Shown: in pieces, positions 1 through 7,444 of the stretch
How positions within the stretch are numbered: position 1 is the first letter of the stretch
Layout: each line of letters opens with the position of its first letter
Source: CAWDPQ01 sp049642465
GTDB taxonomy: Bacteria > Acidobacteriota > Vicinamibacteria > Vicinamibacterales > 2-12-FULL-66-21
NCBI GenBank assembly: GCA_049642465.1
Contig: JBAROV010000118.1
Coordinates: forward strand, 1-24,115
Reading direction: 5' to 3'
DNA: 24,115 nt
Notes under the pieces: generated by a model
Told to the model about the DNA's origin: nothing
Seen by the model: the letters and a program-made list of their open reading frames with translations, nothing else
The model's database searches: none
Made by a program: the position numbers and the translations under genes

Positions 1-648
1 GATTCGTCGCGCCCACCCGAGAAAGCGCTGATCGCCCGTCATGCTGGCGATGCGAACGAGCGCCTGCAGATAGTCGCCATTGGTTTCCGCGTCGGCTGCC
101 GGCAGTGGACCGAAACGGGATGACACCGGCGCATCGGTCATCGCGTCCGCCATCATGTCCACCATGCGATAGAACCACGGCGTCCGTCCCAGGTATTCGG
201 TGACTGCGATAAGGCCGTCTTTTGCGTACTCCGCCGCGCCGAAAAAGCTGGCTGACCCCGGCCGATGCGTTGCGAGATTCAAGTCCGCGGGAATCGAACG
301 CTGGACCGTCGTATGCTGCACTTCGCTGCGCAGCATTTCCATGAAGCGGCCGCGGTACAGATCCGGGTCGGTCAAATGAGCGGTCAGGATCAGATAGGGA
401 TAGAGATCCGCCCCGGAGTTGTGGGGCGTGTACACCCGGCGGCTGCGATCCGGAAACGGCCGATCAGGCAGCAGTAATGTCTGTTCATCGGCGTGGGCCA
501 GCCACGCTCGGAGGACGCGACGGGATGCGTCCACCGCGCGTTCGAATTGCGCGGCGTTGGCACGCGCTCGTACGGAGGCGCCATCCTGCGCGGTCAGAAA
601 TGCGACACCTTGGATCAGAACCAGCGCCGTGATGGTTATGCGTCGCAT
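1..648 (-). CDS. Exported protein of unknown function, 5' part only
   Basis: The frame is open from an ATG at 648 to the left edge with no stop, giving 216 residues of a longer protein. The start MRRITITALVLIQGVAFLTAQ looks like a signal peptide (basic residues, hydrophobic stretch, small residues before the cut), so the product is probably exported. The mature part is helical, with many aromatic residues and repeated helix-like blocks (YPYLILTAHL, YAKDGLIAVTEYLG, GDYLQALVRIASMTGDQRFLGWARR). That pattern resembles alpha/alpha-barrel (six-hairpin glycosidase-like) proteins, but no diagnostic motif was seen, so no function is given. No clear Shine-Dalgarno precedes the ATG. It is divergent from the kinase gene at 923. 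The ATG was chosen because it is directly followed by the signal peptide; an upstream in-frame TAG lies at 678-676. Confidence 0.75.
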   Translation of the reverse strand, partial: MRRITITALVLIQGVAFLTAQDGASVRARANAAQFERAVDASRRVLRAWLAHADEQTLLLPDRPFPDRSRRVYTPHNSGADLYPYLILTAHLTDPDLYRGRFMEMLRSEVQHTTVQRSIPADLNLATHRPGSASFFGAAEYAKDGLIAVTEYLGRTPWFYRMVDMMADAMTDAPVSSRFGPLPAADAETNGDYLQALVRIASMTGDQRFLGWARRI

Positions 649-774
649 AAGGGTCGATAAGCTGTGGGGCAGATTCTAACGCGCCAGCGGGGGACGTCGC
701 TGCTCGGGTAGCGCGGCAGTGGACCCAGGCAAATCGGTGCCGCGTATACCTCTATGAGAACCGGAGTCGGGCTG

Positions 775-793
775 CCGCACACACGGTGTGCGG
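775..793. promoter_or_regulatory. Perfect 8-bp inverted repeat, candidate operator or hairpin
   Basis: CCGCACAC and GTGTGCGG are exact reverse complements separated by three bases (ACG). The palindrome lies midway between two divergent genes and about 75 bp upstream of the candidate kinase promoter. It has no T-run on either side, so a dimeric repressor or activator site is as likely as a terminator. Confidence 0.4.
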
Positions 794-866
794 TCCGGTC
801 ACCGAATCCGTTGAATTGAGAGGGAACAAAAGGTTGGGCACTTGTGACCCAGGCAGCGGCCAAGAA

Positions 867-896
867 TTGGCCTGTATCAACGATTCAGGCGATAAT
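867..896 (+). promoter_or_regulatory. Candidate sigma-70 promoter of the large kinase gene
   Basis: A TTGGCC hexamer (867-872) is followed after 18 bp by GATAAT (891-896), which matches 5 of 6 bases of the -10 consensus. Transcription would begin near 903 and leave a leader of about 20 bases before the ATG at 923, which has no strong Shine-Dalgarno. Pattern match only. Confidence 0.35.
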
Positions 897-922
897 CGGG
901 GCCGCGCTCAGAACAGTCCATC

Positions 923-3900
923 ATGACCTGCCCTCAGTGCGGGAGCTCCGCACCGGCGCTCGGAGGACGCTGTCCGGTATGCGGTGCACGGTCGAGCTCG
1001 AAAGTGCCCGCGGTCGCGACCAGCCTCCTGACACCAACTCCAGTCGCATCAAGCGATTCTGGAGACGCCAGTCCAGCTACGCCACCGCCTGAGCTGGCCG
1101 ATCCCGAGGCGACGAGACTGGCAACACCTTCGCCCGGTTCACCGATCGGGGCACCCCCGGCGTCCGCTTCGGTCGGCGCCGCCGCTGGTTCCGGTCGTAC
1201 CGGCATGCCGACCGGAGCTACCGCGTCCGGTGCCCGCGGTCCCGGCTCCGGTCCGCTCATCATCGGGCAGAACTTCGGGTCTCGCTACCACATCATTCGC
1301 CTGCTTGGCACCGGCGGGATGGGTTCCGTCTATCAGGCCTGGGATCAGGAGCTCGAGGTCGCCGTTGCGGTGAAGGTCATCAGGCCGGACGTGACGGCCG
1401 ATCCTATCGTTGCCGCCGATCTCGAGCGCCGGTTCAAGCGTGAGCTGCTCCTTGCCCGTCAAGTTACTGACAAGCACGTCGTCCGCATCCACGATATTGG
1501 AGAGATCGACGGCATCAAGTACATCACGATGCCGTACATCCACGGGTCCGATCTCGCGACGATCCTGAAGCGGGAGGGACGCCTTCCCGTAGCCCGAGCG
1601 CTGTCCATCGGGCGGCAGATTGCCCTGGGCCTCATCGCCGCCCACGAAGCCGGCGTCGTCCATCGCGATCTGAAGCCGGCGAACATCATGGTGGACGAGT
1701 CCGATCACGCCGTGATCATGGACTTCGGCATCGCCCGCTCGACGTCGGGCGCAACCGCGTTTGCGATGACGGTCGGCGCGCAGGTGATAGGGACGGTCGA
1801 GTTCATGTCGCCGGAGCAGGCGAAGGCGGAAACCGTCGATCAGCGCGCGGACCTGTATGCCTTTGGTTTGATCCTGCGTGACATGCTGCTCGGTGGACGG
1901 CATGCCGGGACGACGTCTGGCGTGACCGAGCTGATGGCGCGGATGCAGCAGCCGCCGCCGGCGCTTAGAACCATCGATCCGACGATGCCGGAGGAGGTTG
2001 AGGCGCTGGTGAGCCGGTGTCTTCAACCCGAGCCAGCGGCGCGATACCAGACGGCGAGCGCTTTGTTGCGCGATATCGATCGGGTCGCGCAGGGGGAAGC
2101 GCCGGCAATTACGGCGCTGCCGAGCGGCGGCCTGCTGAAGGGGCGCGGTCCACTCATCCCGATTCTCGGTGGGATTGCGGCGCTGTTGATTCTTGGGGCA
2201 ATCGGGTTGGCGGTGAAGGACCGGTTCCCCGGTAGTCAACCTGCTCCTGCCGTGGCAGCTCCCACAGTGCCGGCGGTTACGCTGGCGGTGCTGCCTTTCA
2301 GGAATGCGTCTGGTGATCCGACGCTCGATTCGCTTGGTTCGAGCGTGAGTCAGGTGTTGAGCACGACTCTTGGGCAGTCGGCACATGTCCGTACGGTTCA
2401 ACCCGATCGTCTCAATCAGGTGTTGAGGGACCTCCAGATTGCGCCGAACGCCACACTCGTTCCGACGCAGCTGGCGAGCGTTGCCGACTTTACCAATGCG
2501 GGTCACGTCCTGTGGGGCACGGTGACGCGTCTTGGCAGCCAGATCCACATCAATGCGACGCTGCAAGACCTCGCCAATACCGAGACATCCGCCTTGAGCG
2601 AGATGGCGCCCAACGAGGACGCGTTGGTTGGCGCAATCTCGCGACTTAGCGACGCAGTCAGGGAGCGCCTGGCGCGCGGTTCGCGCACCGTACTCGAAGA
2701 GCTGAAGTCCACCTCGTGGAAACCGTCGACCTCTTCGTTCGAAGCATTACGGTTCTACAACGAGGGTTTGCAGTTCATCCAACAAGGGACGTATCAGGAA
2801 GCGCTGAAGCGGTTCGAAGCTGCTGCGAAGCAAGACCCGAGCTTTGCTCTGGCGTTTTCAGGGATGGCGCAGGCGTACTCCGAACTCGGGTACGACAACG
2901 AGGCGCAGCAGGCGTCCAGGCAGGCGATGACGCTCGCCGAATCGCTGCCGGCGCAGGAGAAGCACCGGATTGCCGCGAATCACTACGGCATTCTCAACGA
3001 CTCGGAGAGGGCGATTGAAGCCTACGAACATCTCGTCACCGCGTCGCCGGGCGACACGATGGCCAGATACGACCTGGGACTTCGCTACGAAGAGAACGGC
3101 GACCTGGATAAGGCGCGTGAGCATTTTGCGAAGGTTGTCGAACTCGATCCGAAATTTGTAGCGGGGCTACTCGCCCTGGGTCGGGTTGAAATCAAACGAG
3201 GTAATCCCCAACCGGCGCTCGATCCGCTCGATAGCGCGCTCCGCCTGGCGACACAGCTGGAGAACGACGAGGCGCGGGCGAACATTCAGCAGGCGATCGG
3301 CATTGCGTACATGCGGCTGAACCGTCCAACCGAAGCTCTCTCGCGGTACGAGGAGTCGCTCAAGATCAAACAACGCCTCGGTAACAAGCGAGGCATGGCG
3401 GCGAGTTACGTACAGATCGGTGAAGTGCAGAAAACGCTCGGTCATCCCGGTGAGGCGGAAAAGAGCTACAACGCGGCGTTGAAGCTGCGGCGCGAAATCG
3501 GGGATAAAGCGGGCCTCATCGTGACGTTGATGGACCTGTCGTCGCTCCTCGACGAGACATTCGGTCGATCGAAGGAGGCGCTGCCACTTCTCGAGCAAGC
3601 ACTGGCGCTGACGCGCGAAACCCAGAACCGCAACCTCGAAGCACGCGCGCTCAACAATCTCGGTGCGGTATACCTCGCCCAGGGGCGATATTCCGACGCG
3701 CAGACGAACTTCGAGCGGGCATTGGAAATTCGCGAGAAGGCACAAGCCCCGCAGGAAGTGGCGGACACGCGACATAACCTCGGCGACACGTTCACGCGGA
3801 TGGGTCAATACGATAAGGCGCTGCAACAATACGTCAGCGCACTCGATCTTCGCCGCAAATCCGGTGACAAACGCAGCGTCGCGCTGGCGTCGTATGGGAT

Positions 3901-4672
3901 CGGCACGATCTTCGACTACCAGGGGAAATACGGATCAGCGACGAAATCGAAGGAAGCGGCGGTCAAGGCGTTTCGCGATCTGAACCAGCGTGATATCTGG
4001 TTGGCTGAGTTGCTCAGCGGCTACGGCAACAGCTTGAGTCTGAGCGGCCGCATGGCAGATGCGGAGGCGCCTCTCAATGAAGCTTTCAAGCTCGCAACCG
4101 AGTTAAAGAACGCGAACCTCATTGCGCAGACGATGAGGTTTCAGGCGAATCGTTTGTATTACGCAGGCGACCTGACGCGGGCATCTGGATTGTCGAAACA
4201 AGTGATCGAGGCCGCGAATAAGGGCTCCGATCGCAGCCTCGTGCTGCTTGGGCAGGCGGAAATGACGATGATCGCGGCCGCGTCCGAGCCGACGCGCGCC
4301 ACTGCGTCGAGACTCGCGACGCTTTCGCAAGAGGCGGACACACGCGGGCTGAAGTCCCTGTCGGTCGAGTGTTCGGTCCGACGCGCGGAAGCGCTGCTCG
4401 CGCTCGGCGACCGGTCAGAGGCCCTGCGTGAAGCGGAGCGGGCGATCGGAAGGGCCGATGTTTTGGGGCTGAAGGTGCCGCTCGCGCGCGCGCGTTATGT
4501 AAAGGCGTCCGTGCTGCGGGCCAACAATGATTCCAGCGCACGGCGGGAGTTCACGTTTGCCGTGCGGGTGTTCGAGGATGTGAAGCGTGACGGCGGCAAT
4601 GAGCACGTCCTCGAGCGCGCCGATCTCGCCAAGATGTACGCGGAGACGGTGAAGGGGGCTGCAGGAAGCTAG
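923..4672 (+). CDS. Membrane Ser/Thr protein kinase with zinc ribbon, TolB/FlgO-like domain and TPR array
   Basis: A 1249-residue Hanks-type kinase. It opens with a zinc ribbon (CPQC at 3-6, CPVC at 17-20), then a Pro/Ala/Ser/Thr-rich linker to about 110. The kinase domain spans about 122-388: glycine loop GTGGMGSVYQ, Lys151, HRDLKPAN (247-254), DFG (267-269), and SPE (296-298) in place of APE. All catalytic residues are present, so it should be active. A single membrane helix (about 411-431) separates the cytoplasmic kinase from a domain starting AVLPFRNASGD (about 455-590), like the TolB-N/FlgO-type domains of signalling proteins. From about 610 to the end it is helical with many TPRs (for example QEALKRFEAAAKQDPSFALAFSGMAQAYSELG starting near 625). 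The ATG at 923 is fixed by the zinc ribbon at residue 3. The role is inferred as a sensor or scaffold that phosphorylates unknown targets. The stop overlaps the convergent gene. Confidence 0.93.
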   Translation: MTCPQCGSSAPALGGRCPVCGARSSSKVPAVATSLLTPTPVASSDSGDASPATPPPELADPEATRLATPSPGSPIGAPPASASVGAAAGSGRTGMPTGATASGARGPGSGPLIIGQNFGSRYHIIRLLGTGGMGSVYQAWDQELEVAVAVKVIRPDVTADPIVAADLERRFKRELLLARQVTDKHVVRIHDIGEIDGIKYITMPYIHGSDLATILKREGRLPVARALSIGRQIALGLIAAHEAGVVHRDLKPANIMVDESDHAVIMDFGIARSTSGATAFAMTVGAQVIGTVEFMSPEQAKAETVDQRADLYAFGLILRDMLLGGRHAGTTSGVTELMARMQQPPPALRTIDPTMPEEVEALVSRCLQPEPAARYQTASALLRDIDRVAQGEAPAITALPSGGLLKGRGPLIPILGGIAALLILGAIGLAVKDRFPGSQPAPAVAAPTVPAVTLAVLPFRNASGDPTLDSLGSSVSQVLSTTLGQSAHVRTVQPDRLNQVLRDLQIAPNATLVPTQLASVADFTNAGHVLWGTVTRLGSQIHINATLQDLANTETSALSEMAPNEDALVGAISRLSDAVRERLARGSRTVLEELKSTSWKPSTSSFEALRFYNEGLQFIQQGTYQEALKRFEAAAKQDPSFALAFSGMAQAYSELGYDNEAQQASRQAMTLAESLPAQEKHRIAANHYGILNDSERAIEAYEHLVTASPGDTMARYDLGLRYEENGDLDKAREHFAKVVELDPKFVAGLLALGRVEIKRGNPQPALDPLDSALRLATQLENDEARANIQQAIGIAYMRLNRPTEALSRYEESLKIKQRLGNKRGMAASYVQIGEVQKTLGHPGEAEKSYNAALKLRREIGDKAGLIVTLMDLSSLLDETFGRSKEALPLLEQALALTRETQNRNLEARALNNLGAVYLAQGRYSDAQTNFERALEIREKAQAPQEVADTRHNLGDTFTRMGQYDKALQQYVSALDLRRKSGDKRSVALASYGIGTIFDYQGKYGSATKSKEAAVKAFRDLNQRDIWLAELLSGYGNSLSLSGRMADAEAPLNEAFKLATELKNANLIAQTMRFQANRLYYAGDLTRASGLSKQVIEAANKGSDRSLVLLGQAEMTMIAAASEPTRATASRLATLSQEADTRGLKSLSVECSVRRAEALLALGDRSEALREAERAIGRADVLGLKVPLARARYVKASVLRANNDSSARREFTFAVRVFEDVKRDGGNEHVLERADLAKMYAETVKGAAGS

Positions 4673-6213
4673 CGAGACGGCTCACCACCCGTGATTCCGT
4701 AACATCCCCATTTCAGCAATCCGGGTGACGGCGCTTGCATCGCCTTCGGTATGGGGAAAGTCCGCGCGTCGATGTTGGGTGCTGGCGCGCTCAAGTCGTA
4801 GAGGTGAACCGACGCGCGCTCGGTAGGGTGGTTGTTGTTCCCTGGGATGTCAACGACGTCCAGTTCTCGCCCCAGCTGACCGAGATATCCGAGAAGGAAT
4901 TCCCGCTCGCCTCGCTGCTGCTCGTGTGTCATCACGATCCAGACCCGCGGTCTTCCACGGAGACCGTCCAGCTCCTTCAGATACTGACGGGGTTCGGGAA
5001 TCGCGCACTTTCCGAAAGTCGCCCCACTTGAAGGTAAGTCGAGACGGGCGGCGTAGTACCGAAACGCAAGACTTGCTCCGGAGTACACGTAAACGGCGTC
5101 GCCATCCTGGCGTTGTCTTGCCATGTGCTCCAACGCTGGGCGCAGGTGTTGGATTCTGGAGGGAGGCAACGCAGTGGCAACCGCGTAAAGAGGCGATCCA
5201 CCAAGGATCGCGAGCGCGACAGGCGTCAGAAACTGGAGCCGTTGAGGAAGATCTGCGACGAGCTGACGGGCGCCGGCCGCCACACCGAGCAGGAAAAATG
5301 GGATGAGAAACTGCACCAGGCGGGCGGTGAAGGGATAAATGCCGGCGGCTGAGGCACCGAGTACGGCGAGCACTGGCAATGCCAGGAACAACGCCGCCTC
5401 GCGCCGCGAGCGCCACAAGCTCCACAGGCCATAGAACATCACGGCTGTAAATACCGGTGACCACCGATAATTCAAGCCGCCGTGGATGTGTCCCAATCCC
5501 GTCGCGAAGGCGCCGAACACCCATATCAACTGTTCAGGGACCCAGAACACATCTCGAATCCGTTCGGGAGGGAACGGCATGAATCCCACGCGCCAGAATG
5601 CCTGGAAGTACTGACGGTCCAGATCGTTGACGTGTGAAAACGCGTGGACAGCAGCGGCAGCACCGCTGATGCCCCACACGGAGAGCGCTATCAGCAACAG
5701 GCGACGATCGCTGATATCGCCTTCCCAGTACAGCACCAGAAACGCCACGCTGATTCCCGCCATGACGAAGAGCGCCGTCTGCGAGATCCATACGATTGCT
5801 GCAACCAGGAGCACCATCAGCACCAGACGGTCCTTCCGAATGCCCCGCGTGTGAAGGTCGAGCGCAACCAGGAGCAGCAGCATGGCAGCGGCGATATCGC
5901 TGGAGTACTGCTTGACCTGCGAGGTGGCATAGATGAAGGGGATGCCCAAGGCGAACAGCCCCACCGCGAAGACGACAGACCATCCGTCGAGGATCCGCCG
6001 CGCAACAGCCCGGAAGATGAACAGCGCGCTGATCCCGCTGACGACCGGGAACAGTCGAAGGGCGTATTCGCTCGTTCCGAATAGCGTGACGGCAGCCTTC
6101 TCGAGCGCGAGGAAAGCCGGCGGGGCAACCTGGGCGTAATGCAACGATCCAAAGAGTTCTGGAAGAGGGCGTTCGATGATGTTGCGCGCGAGCGCCGCTT
6201 CATCGATCCACAA
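4669..6213 (-). CDS. GT39-like integral membrane glycosyltransferase (ArnT/PMT superfamily)
   Basis: From the TTG at 6213 this gives 514 residues with many membrane helices. The WIDEAALARNIIERPLPELF block carries the acidic Asp-Glu pair of the first extracytoplasmic loop typical of GT-C enzymes (PMT/ArnT/GT39), which use lipid-linked sugars. A soluble C-terminal part follows from about residue 350. The start is doubtful. The same frame is open upstream to a TAG at 6426-6424 and encodes a hydrophobic helix (VLIATLLIAGTILRLWQYLANSS) that the family needs as its first membrane span, but no in-frame ATG, GTG or TTG lies there. CTG at 6381 or 6264 and ATT at 6276 are the only alternatives. It lies 3' of the PEP-CTERM gene on the same strand and may be co-transcribed with it. 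The acceptor substrate is unknown. Confidence 0.82.
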   Translation of the reverse strand: MWIDEAALARNIIERPLPELFGSLHYAQVAPPAFLALEKAAVTLFGTSEYALRLFPVVSGISALFIFRAVARRILDGWSVVFAVGLFALGIPFIYATSQVKQYSSDIAAAMLLLLVALDLHTRGIRKDRLVLMVLLVAAIVWISQTALFVMAGISVAFLVLYWEGDISDRRLLLIALSVWGISGAAAAVHAFSHVNDLDRQYFQAFWRVGFMPFPPERIRDVFWVPEQLIWVFGAFATGLGHIHGGLNYRWSPVFTAVMFYGLWSLWRSRREAALFLALPVLAVLGASAAGIYPFTARLVQFLIPFFLLGVAAGARQLVADLPQRLQFLTPVALAILGGSPLYAVATALPPSRIQHLRPALEHMARQRQDGDAVYVYSGASLAFRYYAARLDLPSSGATFGKCAIPEPRQYLKELDGLRGRPRVWIVMTHEQQRGEREFLLGYLGQLGRELDVVDIPGNNNHPTERASVHLYDLSAPAPNIDARTFPIPKAMQAPSPGLLKWGCYGITGGEPSR

Positions 6214-6398
6214 CGAACTGTTGGCAAGATACTGCCAAAGACGCAGGATCGTCCCGGCGATCAGGAGTGTTGCAATGAGTACGCGCTCAGCGGGGCTGGC
6301 GGGGCGGGGAGGCGGAGCGGTCGAAGGCCGGGCCGTAGATGCGACTCGGCCTTCGGTTGCGCGCGATGAGCGACGTTTCAGACGAGGGGGCGTCGGCG

Positions 6399-7133
6399 TT
6401 AGGGCCGACGACGCCTGCGCAAGCTAACAGCGCTTACCCCGGCCCCCAAGAGCAAGAGCGTCGAGGGCTCTGGAACCGCCGTAGCCGGCCGGTAAGCCGC
6501 GATCCACTGGCTGAAGTCCGTGTCACCCGATCTAATACCGGGATCGGGATCAATTTCACAGTCGTCGTACAGCGCTGAGAGGCACACGTCGTAATCGTAG
6601 TCGGTCGTTCCATCATTGGGCAGCGCGTCGCGATTGACGAGCATAGTCATTCGCAACGGGTCGAGAACCTGACCGTCGATCTTGTTCCAATGGATTTCCA
6701 GCTTGTAGTGGGTCCAATCGGTCCCGGCACTTCCCTGAAACACGTCGACGTCAAACTCCACGCAGTCGCCGTTCGAGGTGATCTCCAGGCATGCATACCC
6801 GGGGAATGCATCCGCCTTCGACTGGAAAGTTTCATTGTCAATCACCGTCGGGTTGACGCTGACGCCAATATATCCTCCGCCAACCATATCGAAAGTGAGC
6901 GCCAGATAGTACTCGCCGAAGCCGAATGTGTAGCTTTGAGCTCCCTCGCCGGTACACCCGAATTCGTTCTCGATGTTGCAGTCGAAGTACCAGACGGACC
7001 CCTCGAGAGCGACGGTGCCCAACGGCACCAAGACGCAGGCCAGCACGGCTGCCTGGAGCAACGTCTTCAGCGTCCCGGATTTCGTTTTCCTGGCAACCGA
7101 TTCAGGGTTGGCAGATGTATTGGACATCATCAT
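6399..7133 (-). CDS. PEP-CTERM sorting-domain exported protein
   Basis: The C-terminus is diagnostic: VPEPS, a hydrophobic helix (TLLLLGAGVSAVSL), then RRRRRP. This is the tripartite PEP-CTERM signal recognised by exosortase. The N-terminus has a long basic region and the hydrophobic stretch LLQAAVLACVLVPLGTVAL, a signal peptide. The mature domain is about 170 residues, beta-rich and acidic, with six cysteines that may form disulfides; it matches no family I recognise. ATG 7133 was chosen from a run of ATGs because GAGG lies six bases upstream of it; ATG 7139, 7130 and 7127 and a TTG at 7163 are also in frame. A sigma-54-type site lies about 75 bases upstream. No exosortase gene is in the window, so processing must be done by an enzyme encoded elsewhere. 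Expected at the cell surface or in extracellular matrix. Confidence 0.9.
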   Translation of the reverse strand: MMMSNTSANPESVARKTKSGTLKTLLQAAVLACVLVPLGTVALEGSVWYFDCNIENEFGCTGEGAQSYTFGFGEYYLALTFDMVGGGYIGVSVNPTVIDNETFQSKADAFPGYACLEITSNGDCVEFDVDVFQGSAGTDWTHYKLEIHWNKIDGQVLDPLRMTMLVNRDALPNDGTTDYDYDVCLSALYDDCEIDPDPGIRSGDTDFSQWIAAYRPATAVPEPSTLLLLGAGVSAVSLRRRRRP

Positions 7134-7163
7134 CCTCATCCTCGCAGACTCAAAGCGGTGCAA

Positions 7164-7419
7164 GGGCCGTTCGCGCGCTTCGCACCGTCGCAGGGTCGTC
7201 AGCCCTTAGCAACGTGCACGCCAGTGCACACACCTCTGGGTGCCAGCGTAAGGCATGACGATTCAATCAGTTATGCGGGTGTAAAAAGGGCCGAGCTGGC
7301 AGGAGTCTCCTCGTGCGCAGACTTACGTCGGCCGCACGCATCCAAACCCTCGGACGCAAGGATTTCGGATCTATGGGTGTCGCGATGCGAGCGACGTTGG
7401 AAGTTGGGAGTAGGCTGTT
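7164..7419. other. Intergenic region upstream of the PEP-CTERM gene
   Basis: Apart from the sigma-54-type site at 7208-7224, I see no coding frame with family-like sequence in this stretch. Two copies of the self-complementary hexamer GTGCAC (7214-7219 and 7224-7229) lie 10 bp apart, one helical turn; the first falls inside the promoter. Confidence 0.5.
7208..7224 (-). promoter_or_regulatory. Sigma-54-type (-24/-12) promoter for the PEP-CTERM gene
   Basis: On the minus strand the sequence CTGGCGTGCACGTTGCT fits the RpoN consensus YTGGCACGNNNNTTGCW. The invariant GG and GC are separated by exactly 10 bases, and TGGC and TTGCT are intact. Transcription would start near 7197, some 65 bases before ATG 7133. 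PEP-CTERM genes in Zoogloea and other floc formers are known to depend on RpoN with the PrsK/PrsR pair, which makes the match more meaningful. No enhancer-binding protein gene is present here. Confidence 0.55.
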
Positions 7420-7444
7420 GGGAGTTGACCGCCGGTCAACTCCC
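7420..7444. terminator. Hairpin covering the stop codon of the thioredoxin-like gene
   Basis: Exact 11-bp arms GGGAGTTGACC (7420-7430) and GGTCAACTCCC (7434-7444) flank a 3-base loop. The TGA stop of the minus-strand gene (7438-7436) lies inside the hairpin. There is no T-run after it, so it is a weak candidate for an intrinsic terminator and may act on mRNA 3' stability instead. Confidence 0.45.

Larger units (their letters stand above)
649..922. other. Divergent intergenic region
   Basis: This 274-bp gap separates the exported protein (-) and the large kinase (+). No convincing coding frame was found in it. It holds a strong small palindrome at 775-793 and a plausible sigma-70 promoter at 867-896 facing the kinase. 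Both are listed separately. Confidence 0.7.

Noticed and set aside
1139..2566. Long antisense open frame of 475 codons
   Set aside because: It is opposite the kinase coding region, Arg/His-rich with no family-like sequence; a shadow of GC-rich codon use.
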